Assembly (NCBI GenBank): GCA_900113995.1
Contig: FORK01000005.1
Coordinates: forward strand, 1-64,000
Direction: 5' to 3'
Source of the DNA: Ruminococcaceae bacterium D5
GTDB taxonomy: Bacteria; Bacillota; Clostridia; Oscillospirales; Ruminococcaceae
DNA length: 64,000 bases
Position 1 is the first letter of the stretch; every line of letters starts with the position of its first letter. Shown piece after piece: positions 1 through 8,082 of the stretch. The notes beneath the pieces are model-generated. The model was not told the DNA's origin. It ran no database searches and was given only the letters and a program-made list of their open reading frames with translations. Position numbers and translations under genes: made by a program.

Positions 1-71
1 TTTGTGTGGTTGCCAGACCGCACTCATTTTATCACAGGAGGTTCTTCCTTTTACTAAAGTATTTTTTATTG

Positions 72-92
72 ACCACCAGTTCAACTGGTGGT
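72..92. repeat. Hairpin (9-bp arms), possible end of an IS200/IS605-type element lying outside the window
   Basis: ACCACCAGT-TCA-ACTGGTGGT is a perfect 9-bp inverted repeat in an AT-rich stretch just beyond the rpsI terminator. Small subterminal hairpins of this kind are typical of IS200/IS605 ends, and an IS200-type transposase occurs elsewhere in this window. The sequence left of it would be off the window, so the assignment is only a suggestion. Confidence 0.35.
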
Positions 93-120
93 TTACTTCA
101 TGCCTATTCGGCGCCAAAGA

Positions 121-150
121 AAACCCCGGAAAACCGAGGTTTTCCGGGGT
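121..150 (-). terminator. Rho-independent terminator of rplM-rpsI
   Basis: A perfect GC-rich inverted repeat (ACCCCGGAAAACC / GGTTTTCCGGGGT) lies 15 bases past the rpsI stop. On the minus strand it is followed by GTTTTCTTTGG. Confidence 0.8.
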
Positions 151-164
151 AACTGATAACAAAA

Positions 165-563
165 TCAGCGCTTGGAGAACTGGGGAGCGCGACGAGCCGC
201 CTTGAGACCGTATTTCTTGCGTTCCTTCATTCTCGAGTCGCGGGTCAGGAGCCCCGCCTTCTTGAGGATCGGGCGCATCTCATCCGAATGCTGGAGGAGC
301 GCGCGGGAGAGGCCGTGGCGGATCGCGCCGGCCTGACCGGAAACGCCGCCGCCGGCGACGGTGCAGACGATGTCAAACTTGCCGAGGGTATCGGTGAGGG
401 TCATCGGCTGACGGACGATCAGCTTGAGGGTTTCAAGGCCGAAATAGTCATCGATGTCTCTGCCGTTCACGGTGATATTTCCGGTGCCGGGGTAAACTCT
501 TACGCGGGCAACCGAATGCTTTCTGCGGCCTGTGCCGTAGAGATAAGGCTTGCTCTCATACAT
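165..563 (-). CDS. rpsI: 30S ribosomal protein S9
   Basis: 132 aa, the normal length for S9. The N-terminal [18 protein letters not shown] segment, the central [19 protein letters not shown] segment and the basic C-terminus ending QFSKR are the family signatures. The C-terminal SKR tail reaches towards the ribosomal P-site tRNA in known structures. It follows rplM with an 18-bp gap, the classical L13-S9 operon, and is closed by a strong terminator. Confidence 0.98.
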   Translation of the reverse strand: MYESKPYLYGTGRRKHSVARVRVYPGTGNITVNGRDIDDYFGLETLKLIVRQPMTLTDTLGKFDIVCTVAGGGVSGQAGAIRHGLSRALLQHSDEMRPILKKAGLLTRDSRMKERKKYGLKAARRAPQFSKR

Positions 564-581
564 CGTGGATAGTCTCCTCTC

Positions 582-1010
582 TTATTCGTTCCAGGCCTTG
601 GGCTGCTGGGCGGCCTGCTCATGATTGGCATCGCGGTAGATTCTAACCCGGGTCAGGGCCTTTCTGCCGAGGGTGTTGTCCGGCAGCATGCCCTTGACGG
701 CAATCATCATGGCCTTCTCGGGGTTATTCTTCATGAGGGTGGCGTACTGGATCTCCTTAAGGCCGCCGACCCAGCCGCTGTGATGGCGGTAGTATTTGTT
801 CTGGAGCTTGTTGCCGGTTAGAACCGCCTGAGCGGCGTTGATGATGACGACATGATCGCCGCAATCAACGTTGGGGGCAAAGATAGTCTTGTGCTTGCCG
901 CGCAGCAATGTGGCGGCAAGGGCGGCGGTGCGGCCCAGCGGCTTGTTGGCCGCGTCGAGCACATACCACTCGCGCTTGATGTCTTCTACTTTCGGAAGAA
1001 AGGTGGACAT
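582..1010 (-). CDS. rplM: 50S ribosomal protein L13
   Basis: 142 aa, full length for L13, an early-assembly protein of the large subunit. Motifs include REWYVLDAANKPLGRTAA, HVVIINAAQAVLTGNK, the YYRHHSGWVGGLKE segment and the C-terminal VKGMLPDNTLGRK signature. It is the first gene of the L13-S9 operon, behind a near-consensus promoter, and AAGGAGGTAAC precedes the start. Confidence 0.98.
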   Translation of the reverse strand: MSTFLPKVEDIKREWYVLDAANKPLGRTAALAATLLRGKHKTIFAPNVDCGDHVVIINAAQAVLTGNKLQNKYYRHHSGWVGGLKEIQYATLMKNNPEKAMMIAVKGMLPDNTLGRKALTRVRIYRDANHEQAAQQPKAWNE

Positions 1011-1060
1011 AAGGGTTGTTACCTCCTTGGAATTTTTGATCCTTTTACAAGTGCTTTATC

Positions 1061-1089
1061 ATTATAACGGCCGCATTTTTTATTGTCAA
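1061..1089 (-). promoter_or_regulatory. Sigma-70-type promoter of rplM-rpsI
   Basis: On the minus strand TTGACA (1084-1089) and TATAAT (1061-1066) are separated by exactly 17 bases, a perfect consensus. Transcription would start near 1054, giving a leader of about 45 bases before rplM. Confidence 0.85.
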
Positions 1090-1194
1090 GCGTTTTTTTA
1101 GTTTATCACCCCTACATTGCGCCTTTTCTCTCGTTTTCTCTCGCTTTCGCTCCTGTTTTCAAGCGCCATTCTATTTTTTGGCGGCGCAAAATGC

Positions 1195-1233
1195 AAAACG
1201 CCGGGCAGGATTCCCCTGTCCGGCGTTTCTTCA
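1195..1233 (-). terminator. Terminator downstream of the first YitT gene
   Basis: Inverted repeat AAACGCCGGGCAGG / CCTGTCCGGCGTTT lies just past the 1247 stop on the minus strand. The remaining stretch between it and the rplM promoter (about 1090-1194) shows no gene. Confidence 0.65.
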
Positions 1234-1246
1234 CAGCATCTTTTGG

Positions 1247-2122
1247 TTATGTATCGGGGGCCTCCATCGGGCGGAATCCCTTGCCGATCACCATATTCGC
1301 CTCGGTCACAATGACAAAGGCTAGGTCGTCGGTCTCGCGGATCAGCCGCTTAAGCCGAAAGAACTCAGTGTTGCGCACCACGCAGAGCAGCACCGCCACA
1401 TCGCTTCCCTGATAGGCACCGGTACCATGCAGGACCGTCGCACTGCGGTGCATCTGCTCGATGATGACCCGGGAAATTGCCTCCGGCTGCTTGGTCATAA
1501 TCATCAGGCTCTTCCCGGAGTCGGCGCCGTTGAGCATCGCATCCATAATCTTTCCGGAGGTAAAGCTCATGATCAAGCCATAAAGCGCCACCTCAATGTT
1601 GCCGTAAACCAGCGAGGCCGAGAGCAAAATAACCCCGTTAATCACCACAGTGAGCTGTCCGGTGGAAAAATGCGGAAACCGCTTGCGGATCAGTTTGTTG
1701 AGGATATCGGTCCCGCCGCCCGAGGAGCCCTGCATGAAAAGCAGCCCGCCCGAGATGCCGTTGAACACCCCGCCGAACAGCGCGGCCAAAAGCGGATCCC
1801 CGGTATAAATGGGCGGATTGGAGAAAAACACGTCAACTACAATGCTGTAGATCAGCAGAACCCGGGCCGTCTGATAAACGAACCGTCTGCCCAGAGAACG
1901 CCACGCCAGAACCAGAAGCGGGATATTCAGAAGGAAGCTCATCGAGCCAACCGGATATCCAGTCAGATAGTTGATGATTACGGTGATACCGCTGATGCCT
2001 CCCGGGGCAATTTGGTTGGGCATCGCAAAGATCGAAATGGCAATCGCCCAGAAGACCGAAGCAAGGATATCAGTGGCGATCCCCTTTGCTTCCCGCACGA
2101 TCATGCCGCGTTCCAGCCTCAT
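1247..2122 (-). CDS. YitT family membrane protein (DUF161/DUF2179)
   Basis: 291 aa. Five or six hydrophobic helices fill the first about 200 residues (YitT_membrane), followed by a cytoplasmic DUF2179 domain of about 90 residues. Family landmarks visible are APGGISGITVIINYLTGYP, FMQGSSGGGTDILNKLI and, in the C-terminal domain, HGTGAYQGSDVAVLLCVV. The family is widespread in Firmicutes and its transport or regulatory role is not established. It is followed on the same strand by no gene, and a close paralogue lies immediately upstream. Confidence 0.85.
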   Translation of the reverse strand: MRLERGMIVREAKGIATDILASVFWAIAISIFAMPNQIAPGGISGITVIINYLTGYPVGSMSFLLNIPLLVLAWRSLGRRFVYQTARVLLIYSIVVDVFFSNPPIYTGDPLLAALFGGVFNGISGGLLFMQGSSGGGTDILNKLIRKRFPHFSTGQLTVVINGVILLSASLVYGNIEVALYGLIMSFTSGKIMDAMLNGADSGKSLMIMTKQPEAISRVIIEQMHRSATVLHGTGAYQGSDVAVLLCVVRNTEFFRLKRLIRETDDLAFVIVTEANMVIGKGFRPMEAPDT

Positions 2123-2237
2123 AACAGACTCCTCTTCCTATCAGTAAGACTTCACCCACATCATACCTGAGCCAACAGGAAATAGCAAGAGGAGAACGAA
2201 AGAGAATTCAAAATTCAGGATCTCCGGTGCCGAAGCG

Positions 2238-3119
2238 TCAGGGAGGCTCGATCGGTTTAAAGCCCGCGCCCAGCGTCTCGGCCGCATTGGCCACGACGAC
2301 GAAGGCGGCCGGATCGATCCGCCCGACCAATCTCTTCAGCTCAAAAAGCTGCCGGATCTCAACCACGCAGAGCAGCACCGAACGGGTCTCTCCGGTGTAG
2401 GCCCCAGTCGCGGGCAGCACCGTCACCCCGCGGCGGAGCTCTCCCATCAGCGCCCGGGCCGTCTCGTTCCCGCGTCCGGTGACAATAATCGCAAGCTTTC
2501 GCGCGTCGGCGCGGTCGATCAGCCCGTCGATCATCTCGGTTGAGGCATAGATCATCACCGCGCCGTACAGAATCGTTTCAATGTTCCGGTAGACGACAGC
2601 GGCCAGCAGCACAACCGCCAGATCGGTCGCCAAAACAATCCGCCCGAGCGAGAGATAGGGCTTTCTCATCTGGATCAGCTTCACTATGATGTCGGTACCT
2701 CCGGTCGAGGAACCCCGCATCAGGATCAGACCGAGCCCCGCCCCCACCAGAACTCCGCCAAAGAGCGCTGCAAGCAGCGGTTCGCCACGATAGGGCGGAA
2801 TCCGGGCAAAGACCTCGTCGGTCATCAGCGAAAGATATGCCACCATCCGCAGGGTGGAAATCAGAAACCGCCGTCCAAGCCTCCGCCAGCCGATCAGCAG
2901 CAGCGGAAGATTCAGCGAAAAGGTCACGACGCCGATCGGCCATCCAAACACATTGAAAAGAACCGACGCGATACCGGAAAGGCCGCCGCCCACGATGAAG
3001 TTGGGCGCAGTAAAAACCTGCACCCCCATTGCCATCATCGCCGCGGCGGCGGCCTCAATCCAAAATTCAGTTTTGAGATACTGTCGCAGCCCTGTTGTCG
3101 GATTGGCCGGAATCCTCAT
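2238..3119 (-). CDS. YitT family membrane protein, second tandem copy
   Basis: About 293 aa from the ATG at 3119 (MRIPANP), a length matching its neighbour at 1247. The frame stays open to 3173, so a longer start is possible. It shares the same architecture: VGGGLSGIASVLFNVFGWP, LMRGSSTGGTDIIVKLI, and a DUF2179 domain with PATGAYTGETRSVLLCVV. The 5' end overlaps the 3' end of mrnC by about 50 bases, implying translational coupling. The two paralogues are clearly diverged, so this is an old duplication. Function is unknown. Confidence 0.8.
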   Translation of the reverse strand: MRIPANPTTGLRQYLKTEFWIEAAAAAMMAMGVQVFTAPNFIVGGGLSGIASVLFNVFGWPIGVVTFSLNLPLLLIGWRRLGRRFLISTLRMVAYLSLMTDEVFARIPPYRGEPLLAALFGGVLVGAGLGLILMRGSSTGGTDIIVKLIQMRKPYLSLGRIVLATDLAVVLLAAVVYRNIETILYGAVMIYASTEMIDGLIDRADARKLAIIVTGRGNETARALMGELRRGVTVLPATGAYTGETRSVLLCVVEIRQLFELKRLVGRIDPAAFVVVANAAETLGAGFKPIEPP

Positions 3120-3558
3120 CCTTTGCACCATCCAACATTTGATTGCCCGGCGAAAGACCGGTCTGCCGGTCATCCAGAATTTTCTGGAAGAGCGCCCGCA
3201 GCCGCTCGTTTTCTCCCGAGAGATAAAGCCAGCCGAACAGCGCCTCCAGTCCGGTTGCCGCCCTGTATTCGGCGGCGCTGCTGTTCTTGGGATGCGTGAT
3301 ACCGTTGGCGTTGCGGCCGCGCTTAAAAACCGCCAGTTCCGTTTCGGTCAGCAGCGGCTCAATCGCCAGAAAACCGGCGGCCTGCGCCGAGGCCCGCACC
3401 AGCTCGACGGTGCGGCGGTGCAGCCGGTCGGCGGAAAGACTGATATGGCGGCGCACGATCTCCTCGCGGGCAAGCATCTCATAGACCCCGTCCCCCACAA
3501 AAGCAAGGGTCATCGGGTTGAGCAGCCGCAGGTCAAGAGAATCCTTTGCTTGCAGCAT
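3067..3558 (-). CDS. mrnC: Mini-ribonuclease III
   Basis: 163 aa. An RNase III catalytic domain without a double-stranded-RNA-binding domain, as in B. subtilis MrnC, which matures 23S rRNA. The signature LAFVGDGVYEMLAREE lies at residues 19-34, and EYRAATGLEALFGWLYL around 113-129 holds the second acidic cluster. The last about 30 residues are polar and longer than in most homologues. It sits 14 bases downstream of obg on the same strand. In many Firmicutes mrnC is next to cysS, which is not present here. Confidence 0.85.
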   Translation of the reverse strand: MLQAKDSLDLRLLNPMTLAFVGDGVYEMLAREEIVRRHISLSADRLHRRTVELVRASAQAAGFLAIEPLLTETELAVFKRGRNANGITHPKNSSAAEYRAATGLEALFGWLYLSGENERLRALFQKILDDRQTGLSPGNQMLDGAKDEDSGQSDNRAATVSQN

Positions 3559-3572
3559 ATTTCTTCCCCCGA

Positions 3573-4847
3573 TCAGCGCAGATAGTCGAACTCAAAGCCG
3601 TCGATATCGACGGTGTCGTTCTCCTGAATCCCCATTTCCTCCAGCCGGTCGATGATTCCGGTATTTTGCAGCGTCCGCTGGAGGTACTGGAGAGATTCAT
3701 AATCGTCCATATTGACCGAGGCGAGAATCCGGGGCATCCAGTCAGCCTTGATATAGTATATCCCATCGTCGCCCCTGGTAATCTCAAACCGGCGGGAATC
3801 CCCCGGCGCAACCTCTTCCACAGGAATCGGGTCCGGCTCGTAACGGAGCACCGGAGGCAGCTCGTCAAGGGCGGCGGCAACCGCATCGATCAGCGCATCC
3901 ACCCCTGAACGAGTCGCAGCTGAAATGGGAAAAAAACGGTAACCGCGCCGTTCAATCTCTCCCCGGAAGGCCTCAATCTGCGCTTCGGTCGCGATATCGC
4001 ATTTATTGGCGGCAACCAGCATCGGCCGCTGTGCCAAATCCCCGGAAAAGTTTTGCAGCTCCCGGTTGATCAGGTCGAAATCCTCGATCGGATCGCGTCC
4101 CTCGCAGCCCGAAACATCGACGATATGCACCATCAGGCGGCAGCGTTCGACGTGGCGCAGAAATTCATGCCCCAGCCCAACCCCTTCCGACGCGCCTTCG
4201 ATCAGCCCGGGGATGTCCGCCATGACGAAGCTCTTTTCAGAGTCGATCCGCACAACCCCGAGCACCGGGGTCAGAGTGGTAAAATGGTAGTTGGCAATCT
4301 TCGGCTTCGCGGCGCTGACCATCGAAACAAGGGTGGATTTTCCCACATTCGGGAACCCAACCAGGCCGACGTCCGCCAACAGCTTCAGCTCAAGCTTGAG
4401 GTCAAGCTCCTCGCCGGGCAGTCCCGGCTTGGAAAAGCGCGGAATCTGACGGGTGGGGGTGGCAAAATGCTGGTTGCCCCATCCGCCTCGTCCGCCCCGT
4501 GCAATGACGACCGGCTCTTCGTCCGAGAGGTCGGCCAGAAGCCGGCCGCTCTCCTTCTCGCGCACCAGCGTCCCGAGCGGCACCCGGACCAGAAGATCCT
4601 CCGCCGCCCTGCCGCTGCACTGCCTGGCACGCCCCGGCTCCCCGTCGGGCGCGATGTATTTGGTTTTATATTTGAACTCCATCAGTGTGGTCTTATTGGT
4701 ATCGGCCACAAAGATGACATTGCCGCCGCGTCCGCCGTCTCCGCCGTCCGGCCCGCCAGCCGCGACATATTTTTCCCGGTGGAACGATACCGCACCGTCC
4801 CCCCCCTTGCCCGCTCTCACGCGGATAAACGCCTGATCTACAAACAT
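3573..4847 (-). CDS. obg: GTPase Obg
   Basis: 424 aa from the ATG at 4847, chosen because AAAGGAGG lies six bases upstream; the frame is open 14 codons further. It has the glycine-rich Obg domain (residues 1-158; GGDGGDGGRGGNV), a G domain with the P-loop GFPNVGKST near residue 170, switch DIPGLIEGASEG and NKCD, and a C-terminal OCT domain (about 350-424). This is the three-domain form found in Firmicutes. Obg acts in 50S assembly and the stringent response. Its position beside rpmA-rplU is conserved across bacteria. Confidence 0.95.
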   Translation of the reverse strand: MFVDQAFIRVRAGKGGDGAVSFHREKYVAAGGPDGGDGGRGGNVIFVADTNKTTLMEFKYKTKYIAPDGEPGRARQCSGRAAEDLLVRVPLGTLVREKESGRLLADLSDEEPVVIARGGRGGWGNQHFATPTRQIPRFSKPGLPGEELDLKLELKLLADVGLVGFPNVGKSTLVSMVSAAKPKIANYHFTTLTPVLGVVRIDSEKSFVMADIPGLIEGASEGVGLGHEFLRHVERCRLMVHIVDVSGCEGRDPIEDFDLINRELQNFSGDLAQRPMLVAANKCDIATEAQIEAFRGEIERRGYRFFPISAATRSGVDALIDAVAAALDELPPVLRYEPDPIPVEEVAPGDSRRFEITRGDDGIYYIKADWMPRILASVNMDDYESLQYLQRTLQNTGIIDRLEEMGIQENDTVDIDGFEFDYLR

Positions 4848-4934
4848 ATTGCGCCTCCTTTTGAGGACATCTTGCGCGGTTGGAAGCAAAATATGCTTTT
4901 ACCGCACTTTGTGTCGTCATAAATTACGGATACC

Positions 4935-4968
4935 AAAAAATCCCGAGCGGACGCTCGGGATTTTTGTA
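4935..4968 (-). terminator. Terminator between rpmA and obg
   Basis: CAAAAAATCCCGAGCG / CGCTCGGGATTTTTG hairpin lies 12 bases past the rpmA stop and is followed by a T-run on the minus strand. It should end most rplU-rpmA transcripts before obg. Confidence 0.8.
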
Positions 4969-4979
4969 AAGTTATCCTC

Positions 4980-5237
4980 TTAGTTCTCCGCGTAGACCGA
5001 AGCCTTCTTGCGGGTAGCACCCATCCGCTCGAAACGCAGCGTTCCGTCCACGAGCGCAAACAGGGTATCGTCGGAGCCGATCCCGACGTTCTCACCGGGA
5101 TGGATATGGGTTCCTCTCTGACGGACAAGGATGTTGCCGGCCTTGACAAACTGGCCGTCAGCGCGCTTGACGCCAAGCCGTTTTGCTTCCGAGTCGCGGC
5201 CGTTTTTTGTAGAGCCTACGCCTTTCTTATGTGCCAT
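4980..5237 (-). CDS. rpmA: 50S ribosomal protein L27
   Basis: 85 aa beginning directly [16 protein letters not shown], with [15 protein letters not shown] as the central signature. The N-terminus lacks the short leader ending in LFAHKKG that many Firmicutes carry and remove with the protease Prp. The prp gene is also absent from its usual place between rplU and rpmA. An upstream GGAGGTGCAACC supports this ATG. L27 lies at the peptidyl transferase centre. Confidence 0.97.
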   Translation of the reverse strand: MAHKKGVGSTKNGRDSEAKRLGVKRADGQFVKAGNILVRQRGTHIHPGENVGIGSDDTLFALVDGTLRFERMGATRKKASVYAEN

Positions 5238-5281
5238 TTCGGTTGCACCTCCAGTAAAATTCAGATCAATGTGCAGAAGAA

Positions 5282-5593
5282 TTACGCGTTGATCGCGGTG
5301 ATCTCCAGCTTGGTGTAGGGCTGTCTGTGGCCCATCTTGCGCTTGGAGTCCTTCTTGGGACGGTAGGTGAAGACGGTGATCTTCTTGGCCTTGCCGTTGC
5401 GGAGGACCTTTGCCTCAACCTTCGCGCCTTCGACGGTGGGAGCGCCGACCACGGTGCCCTCGTCCTTGCTCACGGCGAGGACCTGATCGAATTCGACGGT
5501 GGACTCAACCTCGGCGTCGAGCTTTTCGACGAAAATCACATCGCCGGGAGCAACCCGGTACTGTTTTCCGCCGGTAGTAAATACTGCGTACAT
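5282..5593 (-). CDS. rplU: 50S ribosomal protein L21
   Basis: 103 aa from the ATG at 5593 ([14 protein letters not shown]), the normal L21 length. The reading frame is open further upstream, but that part overlaps the promoter and leader. [18 protein letters not shown] is the C-terminal signature. It is first in the L21-L27 operon and only 44 bases separate it from rpmA. Confidence 0.96.
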   Translation of the reverse strand: MYAVFTTGGKQYRVAPGDVIFVEKLDAEVESTVEFDQVLAVSKDEGTVVGAPTVEGAKVEAKVLRNGKAKKITVFTYRPKKDSKRKMGHRQPYTKLEITAINA

Positions 5594-5669
5594 GTTACAC
5601 CTGCTTTTTTCAGTCTCGCTGCGTTCAGGCGGCGCTTTTGGGCGCACTTTCAGCCTGCGGCATGCGGCG
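5594..5669 (-). ncRNA. Leader of the rplU-rpmA mRNA, candidate L21 leader
   Basis: About 75 transcribed bases between the promoter and the rplU start contain self-complementary GC-rich segments. Firmicutes commonly carry an autoregulatory L21 leader here. I infer it from position and length only; a covariance search would decide. Confidence 0.35.
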
Positions 5670-5675
5670 ACAATT

Positions 5676-5704
5676 ATGATACCATGTCCAAACGGCGCTG
5701 TCAA
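5676..5704 (-). promoter_or_regulatory. Promoter of rplU-rpmA
   Basis: TTGACA (5699-5704) and TATCAT (5676-5681) on the minus strand with a 17-base spacer. Confidence 0.75.
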
Positions 5705-5740
5705 GCGATTTTTCTCTGTTTCCCGGCTTTGAAAAATTTT

Positions 5741-6799
5741 TTACCGTTCCTCGTCATCCCGGTCATTCCGCTGCGCCGGAGCATTGCCGCCGGAAGACTG
5801 CACCGGCGCCTTCTCCTCCGCGCCGGGGGCGTCCTGTCCCGCTGTGGTCCCCGCAGCAGTCTGCAGCGGAGGCGCCGGGGGAATCTCCCCGAGAGCCATC
5901 CAGACGGGGGCTGTCCCGTCCTTCAGCCGTTTCCTCGCCAGCAGCCAGAGAAGAACCGAAGCGGCCGCCATCAGCGCGGCCAAAAGCTGCGAAACCCGAA
6001 CGGAGCCGAAGGTCAGGCTGTCGGTGCGCAGTCCTTCGATGAAGGCCCGTCCCAGCCCGTTCCAGAAGAAGTAAAAAAGAGTCAGCTCACCGGTGAAACG
6101 CCTGCGCTTGGTGTACCAGACCAGAAAGAGGAACCCCAGCATCGTCCAGGCGGACTCATAAAAAAAGGTAGGATGAACCGGGATGTCCGACATCGAAAGC
6201 ACCTGCTCGGGGGAAAATCCGGGCAGCAGATCAGGGTGAAGGTGAAGGTAACGGTCAACTGCGGGGCTGACCATCCGCCATGGGCCTTCAAAATACCCGC
6301 CAAACGCCTCGATGTTGACAAAATTGCCCCAGCGGCCGATCGACTGCCCAAGCAGCAGGCCGCCGAGCGCAGCATCGGTGCCGCGCACCAGCGGAAGCTT
6401 CCAGCGGCGGCAGAGGAAGGCTGCACAGAGCAGCGCGCCGATCACTCCGCCGTAGAAAGCGATGCCGCCCTTCCAGACCGCGATGATCTCCTCGGGATGG
6501 GCGCTGTAGTAGTCCCAGGAAAAGGCAACATAGTAAAGGCGCGCCCCCACAATCGCAGCGAGCACCGAATAAAGGATCACATCTGTGATCCTGTCGCGGT
6601 CGATACCGAACTGTCCGGCACGCCAGACCGCGTACCAGATTCCCAGCGCAATGCCGGTGACAACAATAATCCCGTACCAGTAAATTGTCAGCGGTCCGAT
6701 AAAGACCGCCTCACGGTTGAGCGAAAGCTCCAGCCCCAGTCCCGGGAAGGAAAGCGAGGTGCCGAGCGCCGGGTCGGCAAAGTGAATAAATCCGTTCAT
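5741..6799 (-). CDS. lgt: Prolipoprotein diacylglyceryl transferase
   Basis: 352 aa, multi-pass membrane enzyme that attaches diacylglycerol to the lipobox cysteine of prolipoproteins. YWYGIIVVTGIALG, WKGGIAFYGGVIGA and the strictly conserved GQSIGRWGNFVN (near residue 155) are present, as is GLGRAFIEGLRTDSL near the end of the membrane part. The last about 50 residues are a Pro/Ala/Gly-rich polar tail not found in the core family. Several lipoproteins in this window would be its substrates. It is separated by two bases from the upstream M16 peptidase gene, so it is co-transcribed with that pair. Confidence 0.95.
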   Translation of the reverse strand: MNGFIHFADPALGTSLSFPGLGLELSLNREAVFIGPLTIYWYGIIVVTGIALGIWYAVWRAGQFGIDRDRITDVILYSVLAAIVGARLYYVAFSWDYYSAHPEEIIAVWKGGIAFYGGVIGALLCAAFLCRRWKLPLVRGTDAALGGLLLGQSIGRWGNFVNIEAFGGYFEGPWRMVSPAVDRYLHLHPDLLPGFSPEQVLSMSDIPVHPTFFYESAWTMLGFLFLVWYTKRRRFTGELTLFYFFWNGLGRAFIEGLRTDSLTFGSVRVSQLLAALMAAASVLLWLLARKRLKDGTAPVWMALGEIPPAPPLQTAAGTTAGQDAPGAEEKAPVQSSGGNAPAQRNDRDDEER

Positions 6800-6801
6800 G
6801 C

Positions 6802-8082
6802 TCAGGCCTCCTGCGGGCCGCGCACCACCGAAAGGGCGCAGCGTTCTGTATCGAAATTTTCTCTGAGGAAGGCCTGCGCGTCATTGAGAGTCAGTTCCCC
6901 GAGCAGATCAAGCGGCTCATAAGCGCCGAAATCAGCCAGCTTCGCCAGAACCATCATTCCTGCCATCGACTCGACGTTGCCGTAGATTCCGACATAACGT
7001 CCGTAGGCGGCGCGGCGCGCCCGCTCAAAATCCTCCTCTGAAATGCCGCGCTCCTGCAGGGCGCGCACCCCATCGGTCAGCCGCGCGAAGACGGCGTCCG
7101 GGTCGCGCGACTCGCCCGAAAAGATGTTGACCAGATAGTTCGGCCCCGCCATCACCTCGGTGTCGAAGACGGCGTTGATCAGTCCCTCGTCGTAAAGCTC
7201 CCGGTAGAGGGCGGTCGATTCACCGGCAATCAGGTCACAGACCAGTTCCCCGGTGACCTGCGCGAGGATATTCTCACGATAGCTCTTCGCTCTGCCTTTA
7301 AAACCGATCTGGAAAAGCGGGGCGGCCACCTCGAGGGTCTGCTCGACCCGCCGGGTGCGAATCTCATCCGGTTCCTGCACCTCGCGGGTCGAAACGCGGA
7401 CCGGCGCGGCAGGCTTGAGAATCTTGTCGCAGGCCTCGACCACATCCTTGATTTCAAAGTTTCCTGCGATCGAAAGCACCATATTATTCAGATTGTAGAA
7501 GGCGTTGTAGCAGCGGTAGAGCAGGTCGGCGCTGATTCCGGCAATCGATTCGACGGTACCGGCGATGTCGATGCGGATCGGATGCTCCTGATAAAGTGCG
7601 CCGAGCAGGTTGAAATAAACCCGCCAGTCGGGATCGTCGTCGTACATCCGGATCTCCTGCCCGATGATCCCCTGTTCCTTTTTGACCGTCTGCTCGGTGA
7701 AATAGGGGGTGGTCACAAGATTCAGCAGAATCTCCAGCGATTCGCGGAAGCGATCGGTGCATCCGAAGAGGTAAGCCGTCCGGTCGAAGGAAGTATAGGC
7801 GTTGGCGGAGGCGCCGGTTTTGGCGTACTGCTCGAAGGCATCCCCTTCCTCACTTTCGAAGAGCTTGTGCTCAAGGAAATGGGCGATGCCGTTCGGTACC
7901 TGCACCATTTCCCCATCCCCTATTGAAAAGGAATCATCGATCGAGCCGCAGCGCGTAGCAAAGAGGGCATAGGCGGTCGAGTAGCCCTTCATCGGGCAGA
8001 GCATCAGAGTCAGGCCACTCGGATGCTCGATGCGGGTATATCCCTCCCCCAGACGGCGGGAAGCAACAGATTCAGTTAACAT
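6802..8082 (-). CDS. M16 family zinc metallopeptidase (YmfH-like)
   Basis: 426 aa with the inverted zinc motif HxxEH (HFLEHKLFE near residue 68) and the downstream acidic ligand region (EQGIIGQEIRMYDDDP), so it is the catalytically competent member of a pair. Two M16 domains are visible. It overlaps the preceding M16 gene by 11 bases. Adjacent YmfF/YmfH-type genes are common in Firmicutes, and such pairs have been linked to processing of peptides or to elongation factor P modification. The substrate here is unknown. Confidence 0.85.
   Translation of the reverse strand: MLTESVASRRLGEGYTRIEHPSGLTLMLCPMKGYSTAYALFATRCGSIDDSFSIGDGEMVQVPNGIAHFLEHKLFESEEGDAFEQYAKTGASANAYTSFDRTAYLFGCTDRFRESLEILLNLVTTPYFTEQTVKKEQGIIGQEIRMYDDDPDWRVYFNLLGALYQEHPIRIDIAGTVESIAGISADLLYRCYNAFYNLNNMVLSIAGNFEIKDVVEACDKILKPAAPVRVSTREVQEPDEIRTRRVEQTLEVAAPLFQIGFKGRAKSYRENILAQVTGELVCDLIAGESTALYRELYDEGLINAVFDTEVMAGPNYLVNIFSGESRDPDAVFARLTDGVRALQERGISEEDFERARRAAYGRYVGIYGNVESMAGMMVLAKLADFGAYEPLDLLGELTLNDAQAFLRENFDTERCALSVVRGPQEA

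Noticed and set aside
5327-6922. 531-codon plus-strand open frame opposite rplU and lgt
   Set aside because: It runs antisense through a ribosomal protein gene, a promoter and lgt, so it is a shadow frame.
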